A stretch of DNA of 64,000 nt, taken from contig WUJK01000003.1 in assembly GCA_011317545.1 (NCBI GenBank), positions 1 through 64,000 on the forward strand. The letters run 5' to 3'. The stretch is from Coniella vitis (Eukaryota; Ascomycota; Sordariomycetes; Diaporthales; Schizoparmaceae). A program made the position numbers and the translations under genes. Shown one piece after another: positions 54,101 to 64,000 of the stretch (position 1 is the first letter of the stretch; every line of letters begins with the position of its first letter). Below the pieces are notes generated by a model, which was given only the letters and a program-made list of their open reading frames with translations, searched no databases and was not told the origin of the DNA.

Positions 54101-57100
54101 CGGGACCCGCGAAGGCGTCATCAGCGGCTTTATAGAAGGCCACATTGAGATCTGCGGCGTCCATCTCTGGGCAAAGTACGTGTCTGATAAGGTCACGCAA
54201 CAGTCGCGCTTCACCGCCCTTATGACAGCCGACAAATTCAGCCCTGCGCATACTGCTATCGGCTTCGACGGCCTGGGCAAAGCGGTGCAGATTCCCGAGC
54301 ACGAATGGGCCGTGCCTCCCGACCTGGGCGTGCCAGAGGACCTCAAGGTGACTGCTGTGGGCGCCAACTTCATCCCCGGCCAGTGCCTGGAGGTCTTTGC
54401 GCGCGGCACGGAGATCTGGACGGGCAGGATCGCCGGTCTGCAGCTCGAGGTCAAGTCCTTGACGGCGCTGATGAGGCGAAAGACAGCTCTCGAGAATGAG
54501 ACACAGGCAGTGAAGGCCGCATACGAGGTGTTCTTGAAGGGCGAGCTGGTGTTTGAAGGATTTGTCTCGGCCCAGGCATGGCTGTACTTGAGCAAATCCA
54601 AAAACTCCACATTGACGGCGGTCCTTACCAGGGCCAAGCTTGACGGAGAGAATGAGCTGGAAGGCATCGCCAACAAGATGGCGCTGGACAATGAAGCTGC
54701 GTCCTGGGGTGCACTCCTACCCAAACCAGATATACCCGTGCAGTTTGACAAGACAAGTCTTTTCCTGCAGATTGACTTCACGACCCCAAAGTTTGTGATA
54801 TTGGGAAACATGCAGGGCGTCGGATCCGCGCTACTGGTTGGCACGAAGGACGACAAAACGAGCCAGCACCAGTTTGCACTCTTCATCGAAGTCCGTGATC
54901 TGAGCCAGCTCTGGTCCTCCACAGCATCAGATGTCGGCGAGCAATTCGATATTGAAAAGGTCTCTGTGACGGTTGTAAACTTTGATACGGATATCGACGG
55001 CCTCCGCAAGCTGCTCACACTCCAGAAGCCCGAGAACGCAGCAAAGGAGAGAAGTCTCGATAAGGGAAAGCTCCCCGAAGGCGAGCCTCCCACTGTGCCC
55101 AAAACACCTGGAGCCATATCTGTCTCCGAGTCAACAACCAAGTCCCTCCCCAAGACCACCCAAATCGGCAAGGGCGCCTGGTTCTTCCTAACTGTGAGCC
55201 TGGGCCATTCCCAACGGCCCATGACAGAAACCGTCAGCTTCGGACTGGAGTCGAAGGATCGGGCTACCATGACACTCTATGCTGCCATGACTGCCGATAA
55301 ATCGGCAAGACATTACATGGTAGATGTAAGGAACTTGACGCTACTCGGGGGTTGCGTGGAGATCAATGGCTCTGGCGAGTACCGGCCTGGTGAGGACGGC
55401 ATGCTGGACGTCAAAGGCGACCTGTCTCTCCACGGCTTGCGAGATGACCCCATTGTCTTCGAGGTGCGGTTGGAGAAGAGGCGCAAGTACACGCACTTTG
55501 AGATGGCCGTGACCGCCACTGCGGCAGAGTCCGACAGCGAGGACACCCTGGAGGTGCGGAAGCCCGAAGTGAAGAACCCTTTCCATCCTGCGTTCCCCGT
55601 CACCTTGAAGGACCTCCGCATCAGCGGCACGATCGAGTACTCTGAAGAGGAAAAGCGCCCGCTATCCCAATACACAGTCAGCGGCGCGGCGCAGTTTGAG
55701 CTACAGGGGCATAACAAGGCGCTCATCGACGCGAGCATCGTCTTCAGAGAAGGGAAGCCCTCGGCGGTCGTTCTCAAGTACCAGCCCACCGACCAGGTCT
55801 CGACCAGCGAACTCTGCTCCAGCCTGATTCAGCCAGAGAGTGCCAAAGCGGCGGTGTGGAGGAGCGACGAGTACGATGACTTTGAGCTCAAGGCAGTCAC
55901 AGCAGTATACTTGAAGGAGGAGCCGGCACTGAAAGTAGACAACACTACGTACTCTCCTGGGCTGTCCGTGGCTGCCAACATCAGCTTGTTCCAACACAAC
56001 TTTGAGGCTATGCTGAGGGTAGACCTGGAGCGCAAGGGCTTTGCGCTTGAGGCGACATACCTGGATGGTATTGACTTGTTCTTTGCTAAACTGGGCAAGA
56101 CGGGAGACATCAGTGGCCCGACTGTCAAGATACGAGCTTTCAGCGGCGAAAAGGTAAGAATGCACCGCGTGCAGATACCTGGATCTGAGAAGAGAGCGAC
56201 GTATACTAATCCGAGAGTTAGATTTCCTTTGGACTCGCGTCAGGCTTGACCTTGTTTGGCGTAGAAAACCTTTGGCTCGATCTCGATTACCAGCCGGCCA
56301 AAGACCCCAAGGAGAGGTACTTCAAAGGGCGTGCAGGGTACAAAGGCGAGATCCTGGGGAAGAAGGATCCCGCGCTAGGCATCGAGTACAAGAAGGGCCA
56401 ATGGGGATTCTCCGGCTGGGAGGTCTTCCAGGAGATGAGCAACGACGACCTCCCGCTCGAAAAGGTGATCGAGCGCGGCTCAACCAAGGGCGACTGCGGC
56501 GCAATCGTCAAACTCCTCTGGAAGACTGCGGTCACGACGAAGTTCAGATTCGAGATTGGCCTGCCGACAGACGAGCAACACAAGTGCACCAAGGACGAGC
56601 TGTGGGGCACAATCAAGTGGTGGTACAATATCAAGTTCCTCGACCAAGAGATCACCGATCTGAAGTTGCCTGAAATCGACCTCAGGATGAAGGCACCGTT
56701 CACGCTGGATGCGATGAAGACAAAGCTGTTTGACATCATCCTGGACGAAAAGAACTGGGCTAGCATTGGAGAGTCATTAATGGATCGTCCAGCGGATTTT
56801 GCCAGGCTCATGGGCGCCGTAGCCTTTGAAAAGGTCGGCGAGGACGCCATCGCAAAGTTGCTCTGCCGCGGAAAGGACTACGAGGATGCAGACCAAGGCG
56901 CACGAAATCGAGCCAAGGATATCAACAACAAGAAGATCGAAGCGCTCGAGCTGGCGGTTGAGGCAGCCGTTTCCGCTGCCACCGCCGCTGTTGGGGCAGT
57001 GGGCGTGGGCGTGGGCGTGGTGGCGGGCGGTATAGTGGCCGCTGTTGAAGCAGTCCCAGTGATCATTGGCTTGATACTTGTTCTCGCAGCTGGCGTAGGG

Positions 57101-58879
57101 GCGGTCATCGGTGCCAAAGCTGGACAATATCTGGACCTGGAGAATGCCCTATACGCGGCCGCGGAGCTGGCTGCAGGGCAGCTTGAAAGGCTGGCAAAGC
57201 TTATCAGTGCGGCGACGGAACGTCTGGAGTTGGCCCTAGTCTTGAGTGCCAATCCAGTTGCCTGGTTTGTCGAGGGAGAAGACGATGCGTCCAAGATCGA
57301 GGTATCGTGGGACACGGCTCTACCTAATACCAGAGACCAGCAAGGAAACGCCTTTGACTACGCCGACTTCAACGACGTTACGTGGCGGGTCGCGTACAGC
57401 AGCTCACCGGTGGTGGACAAAACATCACTCATTCACACTGCGTCGAAATTCCGCGACTCGGCCTTTAACCCAGAGTGGACCTTTTCGGATGTCGTCTATG
57501 TGGCGGTCAAAGCCAGGCTTCAGTGCAAAGATCAAGTCTTTGAAGCGGCCAGCTGGACGACCGTTGCTGTGCGCCATCGACCAGCGCCGTGGTTGCGTCC
57601 CCCGATCGGACTGGGCTTCGCTGTCTCCGAGATGAATTGCAGCCTGGTGTTGCCGCCGACACTGCAGGACATCGGCATGTACGAGCTGTGGTTGACGAAT
57701 CCAGAACAGAAGGCAGCGAACAGCTTTCACTACCAAAACCGCATCCTGAAGACAACGGCGGGCCCAGAGACAATCAACATCCCGCTCGCTACCTTGGGCC
57801 CAGATCCCAAGGGCTTCAATAGCATTCAAGCCTGTGTTCGACAGATCAGCTCGGATCCAAACGTAATCCACGACTCGCCATGGTTCTTTGGAACGGACAG
57901 CTACCTTCTTCAGGCTGCCGTGACGAATCTCGCCGCCAGGCTGATTGACGGTCGCGTAACCGTCTCGTGGGAGCAATCTGGGACGCCAGCGGTGAATGAC
58001 TACGCTGTTCAAGTGCTGAGGCAAGACGACAGCCTGGCACGGCTGGAGGATGTCCAGCAGTTGCCGGGGACAGAGAACGAACGATCCATGAGCTTCAGCG
58101 ACACGGAATTCCACGAGGGGGAGCAGATCACCATTGCTGTGCAAGCAAGGCCGGCAAGCGGCAACGTCCTGTCGCTGGTGGCAACCAAGGACCTCGTGAT
58201 CTCACGTCCGCCCATCCCAAGGATTCTGGATGAGACAACGTGGGATGCCACGAGCAATACGCTGATTCTGGTCGTGTGGTGCAGAGTGTACATGGCAAAC
58301 ACCTCGCTGAATGTGCAAATCAGCCGAGAAGCTGCAGAGGGTGAGCGGATAGCATTTGTAACGGTCAAGAGACCCTTAGATTCCATCATCCAACATCGGG
58401 CCTGGGTCCGACTCGACTTGGCTGCCTTCGGACCGGGTCTTGACCTGCGTACGAACCACGGTTACCAAGTACAGGTCAGCACCGAGTGTGCCGACCAGAC
58501 TCGCAGCGCGGCAAGCGAGCCATGGACCCTTCCCATCGTTCCGCCGAGCCTCGAGTTATCTGACGACTTTGGCGTGGCGATGCTGCTGGATGGCAGCGTC
58601 AAGGTGCACTGGCCCGCTGGAGGCGCAGGAACATGGAGATATGTGCGACTCGAGCATGAGACTAAGCTCACTGCCATTGTCGAGAAAGAATGGCCAGCTG
58701 AGGCAGACGGTCCTAAAATACCCAAAGAAGAATCTGGCGGCCTAGTGGTAGGAACCAGGATCTCGGTGTTTAGAATGACCAAGGCAGAGAGAGTCGTGGG
58801 ATATAAACAGAGAACCTGGATGACCTTGACGCAGGAGCAAATTCAACTTCCCCAAGTGGTGGAAGCAGCCACCTCTTAG
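48133..58879 (+). CDS. Giant metallo-beta-lactamase fusion protein (3537 residues)
   Basis: Three exons, 48133-52762, 52828-56153 and 56222-58879, with two short introns (GTACGT...TATAG; GTAAGA...GTTAG) that keep phase. Residues about 50-330 and 560-660 form a metallo-beta-lactamase fold: His129-x-His131-x-Asp133-His134 in NTHPHDDHIGGL, Asp285 in FITGDNDG, and IQHHGS (307-310), the pattern of ComEC-type hydrolases. A charged Arg/Glu/Ser linker (about 475-550) splits the domain. Then come roughly 2200 residues of beta-rich repeats, with recurring phrases such as GLSIGEAIRALGLETL, GLSIADVLYSFDLP and SLAKVLDHMGIPSP, a Gly8 run near 51931-51955 and a Pro/Glu/Gln linker (53460-53690). Near residues 2890-2955 lies a Gly/Ala hydrophobic hairpin (AVGVGVGVVAGGIVAAVEAV), followed by three or four fibronectin-III-like segments (VTVSWEQSGTPAVNDYAVQV). 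The repeats recall proteins annotated DUF6603 in bacteria and fungi; that is memory, not a search. No signal peptide. Function unknown. Confidence 0.85.
48280..50130 (+). other. Metallo-beta-lactamase domain of the giant protein
   Basis: Sub-feature. It covers LLHVVYSGRGDAFYVTWRAQ, the HxHxDH box at 48517-48534, the GDND box at 48982-48993, the HHGS box at 49051-49062 and the late strand VVSANSRHGHPTPSCLLGLS near 50045-50100. All predicted metal ligands of the family that I can place are intact, so the domain is probably catalytic. Confidence 0.8.
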
Positions 58880-58885
58880 ACGTTA

Positions 58886-58912
58886 TATACATATATATAT
58901 ATATATATAAAT
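58886..58912. repeat. AT dinucleotide microsatellite
   Basis: About ten AT units directly after the stop codon of the giant gene, in the 165-bp gap between two convergent genes. Confidence 0.8.
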
Positions 58913-59043
58913 CTAATGAATCAGAATCCAATAGGCCTTATGGCTCGCTTATGGACGCAATAAAACCCGGTCGTATTTCGACGATGTGGAATGGAAAAGG
59001 AGGGTACTTGAGAGAAGTTGACTATCTCGTTCTGCACAAGAAA

Positions 59044-60093
59044 CTAGTCACTCTGTTCTCGCGTACTATTCAGTCTCGCTGTGGCTTTAGCAAGAAGCAC
59101 TCCAAATGCATTTCCCACAACCACTCGCTCAAACGTTACGCCTCCGGCACCGTCGAGCTCCCCAATCAAGACACCCTCCCTCTCGAAATCCTCGTGGTCC
59201 GCAATGACAATCAAATGCTCGTTGAATTTTCCGTGATACTCTGGCCGAGACCCCCAGACCGAGTGTCCGGCCACCACGGCTGCAATCTTAGCATCCATAT
59301 CTGGGAGCAGATCCAGACGCAGGCAGTAAAGCCACGCATTCGGCCCGCACGGCCACGTATACAACGGCGTGTTTACGGCTAGTGGCCCGTTAAGGGCTAG
59401 GCAGATGGGCGATATATCAGCGGGCTTATAGAGGATGGACAGGGAGAAGCGGCCCATTCTCTCCTCATCCCATCTCACAGGCTGCCGGTTCAGGAACGTT
59501 TCTTTTTCCGCTTGTTCTCGCAGTTCCGTGGGAGTCACGGGGACTGGGGCGCCGATACAGTCGGCAGCCTCGGCAAACGAATTGTTGCCGACTTCAATAT
59601 CGGCAAGGATGGCGGCGGCCTCGGCGGCTGGGTGCGGGAAGGCAAACACATCGCCGGTGCCGCCGACACAGAGATCAACGAGCATCACGCCGCGCGCCCG
59701 CCAGTCCGTGTCCGTTACAGCAATAAAGGACGAGGGATGCAACCCATCCGGGCCGCCGAAGGGGTCCTCGTCGGTATCTTTGAAGCGGGCTTCGCGAGCG
59801 AGGGCCCAGCCAATGTGTTGCTGGAGGATATCTTGCAAGGTGGCAGTATCTGGGGTGGCTAGCACGGCGGCGGGGTTCAGGCGGCCCGGGTCGTTGAGAT
59901 CCTCTGTATCACCACCGATGGAAGTGTTCACGGCCCCGAGGAGAGCTTCCAGTTCGGAGCTGGAGAGGTGGACTGCGCAGTAGACAGCGAATCTGAGGAC
60001 AGTACTAGCTCTGTCACCGAGATGGCGGAGCTCAGGCACAGATAAAGGGAGGCTATATAGGTCTGCGACAGTTGGTTCTGCGGCCGCTGCCAT
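59044..60093 (-). CDS. 349-residue protein with duplicated domain, bacterial-like, function unknown
   Basis: Single exon starting MAAAAEPTVADLYSLPLSVP. Two halves look related: FIAVTDTDWRARGVMLVDLC with GDVFAFPHPAAEAAAILADI (about residues 118-170) and LIVIADHEDFEREGVLIGEL with GGVTFERVVVGNAFGVLLAK (about 285-335). The pattern, a strand, a charged turn, then GV(M/L)L(V/I)(D/E)L, aromatic strand and a final N-x-(S/A)-F helix, recalls the actinobacterial DUF6924 family; this is from memory. The middle contains EERMGRFSLSILYKPADISP. No signal peptide or membrane segment. It converges with the giant gene, 3' ends 165 bp apart. Absence of introns and the bacterial-like pattern raise the possibility of horizontal acquisition. 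Confidence 0.6.
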   Translation of the reverse strand: MAAAAEPTVADLYSLPLSVPELRHLGDRASTVLRFAVYCAVHLSSSELEALLGAVNTSIGGDTEDLNDPGRLNPAAVLATPDTATLQDILQQHIGWALAREARFKDTDEDPFGGPDGLHPSSFIAVTDTDWRARGVMLVDLCVGGTGDVFAFPHPAAEAAAILADIEVGNNSFAEAADCIGAPVPVTPTELREQAEKETFLNRQPVRWDEERMGRFSLSILYKPADISPICLALNGPLAVNTPLYTWPCGPNAWLYCLRLDLLPDMDAKIAAVVAGHSVWGSRPEYHGKFNEHLIVIADHEDFEREGVLIGELDGAGGVTFERVVVGNAFGVLLAKATARLNSTREQSD

Positions 60094-61287
60094 GTTGAGG
60101 AAGTTCCCAAGAAGAAAGAATCAGGATTGTTTGGAATGGAAAGGCACTGCAGATGTCTGTTGGGCGGGCCAAGGCAGAGAGCCTATAAATAAAAGATGAC
60201 GGTCTATCAGCCAAGCAACAAGGTACTAGAGCAACAAAGAGTGGAGCAGGATACTACATAGGACCACCAACATACATAAGTCATCGTCCGAGATGAGTAT
60301 CTGACAAATGCTAATTACGAAGCTGTCAGAACGCAAGATGTAGTCAATCCAACATCTCAGTGGTTCAACATTATTGTCAATGGGAGGGTGGAACCCTTAC
60401 GGCCCTCATGATTCGTCCTGATCCACCGCGTATAAGTGGCATTATAAGAATACTCACCATATAGATATTTGATTTCCAAGGAGGAGGACGGACATTGTGG
60501 TATGGACTGTGGTTATCTCATACTTGAGCCGTCTGGTCTTGTATCTTTTCAGTCAGCAATCAATAGGAGGCTATTAATATTAAGGTCACTTGCCACGCTA
60601 GCTATGGGTTAGTACTCGACGGCTATGAAACTAAGAATACGTTATCAAGGACTACATATATTAGTCTATAGTGGATGGGTTTCAACTTATCGACTTGTAA
60701 CTAAGCACCTTGAAGACGCTATGGAGTAAATGCCTTATGTGGTCGCTCACTTGTTACGATATAACAGCATACGAACCACTGAAGGATATATTCCTCCTTC
60801 CTGCTAATATATAGAATGCTAAAGCTTCCAGTACTCAGGATAGAGGCCAATACCATTACATCTCTGTGCTACGACGAGAATCTACAGTGCAGATATATAT
60901 CCAGTAAGTAGAGGAAAGACTATATAAAGCGTTACTCCGTTTGCAGTCTTTTGGATAGAGATATTATTGTTGGAGCGCTATCACATAGAATATCCATCAT
61001 CAACGAGAGTCCTAAGATCTGGGCGGGTAGAGTAGGCGCAGGAGCGAGAGCCTGATAGGGTGGGTAGTTTCACTCCGGGGCGCTCAAGAGTTCGTCATAG
61101 AACCATCCCGGCGATTCTATCCACGATCGCTATAGAGTTGTTAGATCCGGCTACTCACAAGATAAGGCAGAGTGCCAAGTTGAGGCAAGGGATACTTACA
61201 AGCTGGTTCGTATTGGCTTCGAATGATCCTGTCTATTATTTCAACATATCATCCGACAAGAACAGTCATCCCGATGTTCTGAACCTC
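60094..61287. other. Gene-free region of about 1.2 kb
   Basis: Between the start of the 349-residue protein gene (-) and the stop of the KDSR gene (-). Moderately AT-rich, with many short TATATA and CTATAG elements. The short plus-strand frame at 61060-61296 has no support. I see nothing else. Confidence 0.45.
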
Positions 61288-62380
61288 TCATTCTAATGCT
61301 GTCTTCATGCCCGTGTCTCCATGCTTTTTTCCCCACTGGCGAACTTTATGATCCATATGCCATCTAACAAACACTAATACCAGCAAGGCAATACAGCCCA
61401 TGAGGTAATCTGCAAAGCCCTTCCAAAATCCACCCCGGATACTCGCACCAAGTGTGCTAGACGCCACAAATCTCGTTAATATATCCGCTGTAATAATCTC
61501 ATATCCGTTTTCGAGCCCTCGAATGCTAGACTTGGCCACCTCCGCAGGAGTCTGGCCTCCATCAGCCTCCTCTAGCATTTTGGTCAAATCAGACTTGATC
61601 TTATTCTCGTTCTCGTACGATTCCGTAAAAATGGTAGCGGGAAAGACGGTGTGCACCTTGACCGGGGGCAGATGCGGCTTCGCAGCGGCGTAGAGGTTCA
61701 TTTCTTGCGATAGCTGATCTGAAAGCGTTCGTAGAGCGGCCTTGCTAGGGTTATATGGGGCATAGCCGGCGATAGGATAGAAAGCGAGGAAAGATGCCGT
61801 GAAAATCAGGTGTCTGGGCTGAAGCTTGGCGGTTGGTGGTGCTGTCTGGGCCGTATTGCCATTCTCAGTCTCGGTATCCTGCCTTAGCCATGCCTTCAAC
61901 GTAGCATGCGCTGTATAGACGCTGGAGAAATAGTTTCCGTCCATCACTTCACGAAAGCGAGATACCTCGGTATCCACGAACAGGCTTGGGTGCGAGATGC
62001 CAGCCGTACACCATACCACATCTGGTGGTAAGCCCGAATTCCATGTCGTAGCTTCCGCAATGACCCGCACTGCCTCTTTGGAGTCCGTCAAATCTGCGCT
62101 GATATAGTGGAAGCGTTGGTTCTCGTCGCGTGCCCCAGCACGGACATACTCGAGACCCTCCTGCAACCTTTTCTCGTCGCGGGCTACGGCGATAACATTG
62201 GCGCCCTTCTCAGCAAGTTGTCGGCCAGCTTCGAGGCCGGTGCCGCGTGAACCTCCCGTAATGAGCACAGTCTGGTTTCCTGTAAGCTAGAAATGCACAA
62301 GGTTGGGGTCTTTGATCGGGATACTATCTACTTACCCTGCCCTCAACGGGGAAGGCGTTGGTTGCAGAAGGCCAAAGCAT
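61288..62380 (-). CDS. tsc10: 3-ketodihydrosphingosine reductase (Tsc10/KDSR)
   Basis: Two exons, 62380-62336 (15 codons, MLWPSATNAFPVEGR) and 62271-61288, 342 residues; the acceptor is AACCAG, giving ...EGRTVLITGGSRGTGLEAGR. It is a short-chain dehydrogenase: glycine-rich loop TGGSRGTG, ADLTD for the adenine pocket, CTAG in place of NNAG, Ser in FTASFLAF and catalytic Tyr188/Lys192 in YAPYNPSKAALRTLSDQL. The C-terminal hydrophobic helix FADYLMGCIALLVLVFVRW anchors it in the ER. The enzyme uses NADPH to reduce 3-ketodihydrosphingosine to dihydrosphingosine, the second step of sphingolipid synthesis. The family is normally single copy and essential; whether this is the only copy is unknown. 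Confidence 0.9.
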
Positions 62381-62511
62381 TTCTCGTCAAATTATGGAAC
62401 TATGAGTTGAGAGAGGTCGCAGGACGCAAACAAGACCTTGGTAGGACTGGATAATCAGGCGCCGGCCTTCATTGCCAGCTGCTTTCAGAGTGGGGTAGCA
62501 CGAGCTCGAAC

Positions 62512-62547
62512 TGGAGTGACTGGAGTGACTGGAGTGACTGGAGTGAC
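62512..62547. repeat. 9-bp tandem repeat (TGGAGTGAC)4
   Basis: Four exact units upstream of the KDSR start, 130-170 bp from the ATG, so within its promoter region. Confidence 0.9.
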
Positions 62548-63435
62548 TGCATAGGTGTGGATATCAAGGCATAATAAGACACCGTAACCCTCACATACAT
62601 AGTATACTATGTAGCTAATACGATAAGTCGCTTGCCAGCTCGGTACTCGGCCCCGGTTAAACCCCGTAAGTACTATGTATAGAGTACTCTGGTGAATTTT
62701 ATATAGAAATACTGTACTCTATACGTAGTACTACCACGTGTGGGACCTTGCTTGGGTTACAATAGTATTGCTACAGGCCTTCTTTATCCTCCAATGATAT
62801 ATTACTGCGCTGACAAACATTTTCGTAAGCGGCCCGCTCTCCAACCAGATTGATCCACAGCTCTATACATAGTATACATAGTCCAGATGGCAGCGTGGTA
62901 TCGATGACAATCATCATTGTGTGTTTTTGCTACTGTATTACCATGGTAAAGTACCTCAAGTACTGCATAGTACTGTGTATTTCACGACCATAACATCTAG
63001 TATATACAAGGGTGGGACCCGACGGAATACTGAAGTATACTATGTGTGTGCAGTTGCATACATAGTAGTTCTTCTCTGTGTGGCCTCAGCTGATAGCACT
63101 CCAATGGTCAGGCAATTTCAGGAAGATCGCCAGTCAGCCCGACTCCATCATCAACTCCCCGCTCGTGCTTATGCACGTTGGCTGAAGATTGCAACCCTAG
63201 AACAGCATTCTCCTACCAATACCCAAGTTCGAGATTGTGGCTCGCATGAGCGTTGTAGAATAAACTTAAATACGGGGGTAATGGTTCATAGTAAAAGTTT
63301 TTTTTCCCTTTCCCAAAATGATGTGCTTGCCATTCTACCTGTCGGACGCCCGGCGGGCTCCTTTGCGAATTCTTGCTAGGTACCGGAAAGTTTTGGAACA
63401 ATACTGGTATCAAGCCAAGGCGAGCGATTTTCATC
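62548..63435. promoter_or_regulatory. Divergent intergenic region with a cluster of TACATAGTA motifs
   Basis: Between the KDSR gene (-) and the rhodopsin-domain gene (+). It holds five exact copies of TACATAGTA/TACTATGTA (62596, 62605, 62671, 62866, 63059) and several one-mismatch copies; two of them form the palindrome ACATAGTATACTATGT. No gene is seen. Confidence 0.6.
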
Positions 63436-64000
63436 ATGTCAGAGACTGCTAGCCAAAAAGCCAATGCTGCTGATCAGGAAACGACGACAACGATAGTCGG
63501 AGCAATAGCCATCGTTCTCGCCGTACTTGCAACCGTCCTTCGCTTTTACACACGATTGCACATGCATATTGGATTATGGTGGGACGATTGGTTGTCCCTG
63601 ATTGCGGTTATTGCAGCTGTTGCAGCGGGTGTTCTTGTCTTGGTGGGTGGGTGCATTTCCGCCTTTCTTAAAAGCCTTTTCAATCTCACATCTTGCCATT
63701 GCATACTGGTGGCCACGTGTGTCGATCCTCGTCAGAAAACCATTGCAAAAGCCCTTGCTGACAGGCGGGAATAACTCCCTAGCATCTCTCCTGGATCCTG
63801 ATGCCGCATGGCTGCTCTCGGAAAATGACCCAAACTACGAATATACAGCAGCCAACCAAATGGATCTGAAATTAGCTTTTATAGCCGACATACTTTATTT
63901 CACCATCATCGGCGCCGCCAAGTCCTCTATTCTATTGATGTATACGCGTATCTTCGCTGTTTCCCGCTCCTTTCGCTACCAAGTATGGGTTTTGGGCGGT
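63436..64000 (+). CDS. Rhodopsin-domain (Pth11-like) membrane protein, 5' part
   Basis: Two exons are visible, 63436-63646 and 63765 to the window edge, joined by an intron GTGGGT...CTGACAG; the gene continues beyond 64000. It starts MSETASQKANAADQETTTTI. Helix 1 is VGAIAIVLAVLATVLRFYTR, followed by GLWWDDWLSLIAVIAAVAAG (the conserved DDW of this family), and in exon 2 LAFIADILYFTIIGAAKSSI and LLMYTRIF. The layout matches the rhodopsin-like gene at 27-29 kb, but the sequences are clearly different paralogues. Confidence 0.85.

Noticed and set aside
53603..55270. A 555-codon open frame on the minus strand
   Set aside because: It lies wholly antisense to exon 2 of the giant gene. The sense frame has coherent domains and clean splice sites; the antisense one is Ser/Thr-rich filler caused by codon bias in GC-rich DNA.

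Overview
The window is nuclear DNA of a filamentous ascomycete (Pezizomycotina; a Sordariomycete is my best guess, species not determinable). Genes are split by 50-110 nt introns with GTRNGY donors and CTRAY branch points. Coding DNA is GC-rich. Fungal-only families are present (ILM1, UstYa-like, Pth11-like rhodopsin domain), and one retrotransposon carries the C-to-T signature of repeat-induced point mutation (RIP). I rebuilt splice structures by reading donors, acceptors and phase; every multi-exon model given here closes in frame.

Left part (about 1-25 kb), conserved core genes: an AT-rich repeat tract (1-540); ILM1 (+); the NatB auxiliary subunit MDM20/NAA25 (-, 8 exons); COX23 (-, 4 exons, twin CX9C); a 1772-residue disordered protein (-); NAD-dependent glycerol-3-phosphate dehydrogenase with an optional mitochondrial leader (-); a gamma-glutamylcyclotransferase-fold protein with a membrane segment (-); methylthioribose-1-phosphate isomerase MRI1 (+); a secreted M20 peptidase (-); and a four-helix membrane protein (+).

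Middle part (25-36 kb), accessory: a truncated kinase N-lobe, a small two-exon gene, a Pth11-like rhodopsin-domain protein (-), then three same-strand genes: a UstYa/DUF3328-like oxidase, a 65-residue secreted peptide candidate and a cytochrome P450. The last three together look like a very small biosynthetic cluster, possibly for a ribosomally made and oxidised peptide.

36.16-43.82 kb is one complete, heavily RIP-mutated Ty3/gypsy LTR retrotransposon on the minus strand: two 479-bp LTRs, AGATG target-site duplication, recognisable RT and RNase H remnants. It also holds an antisense coiled-coil ORF relic and a tRNA-like relic.

Right part (44-64 kb): a GNAT acetyltransferase (-), a single-pass membrane protein (-), tRNA-Ile(AAU) with a 26-nt intron, and a 10.7-kb gene (+) for a 3537-residue protein. 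That protein starts with a metallo-beta-lactamase domain, continues with a long repetitive beta-rich body, and ends with a Gly/Ala hydrophobic stretch and fibronectin-III-like segments. Converging on it is a 349-residue protein with a duplicated domain that resembles actinobacterial families. Then come a 3-ketodihydrosphingosine reductase (-) and the 5' part of a second rhodopsin-domain protein cut by the window edge.

The most noteworthy items are the UstYa/peptide/P450 trio, the giant metallo-beta-lactamase fusion and its neighbour, the RIP evidence readable from the two LTRs, and a 9-mer (TACATAGTA or its complement) found at least 14 times in intergenic DNA only.
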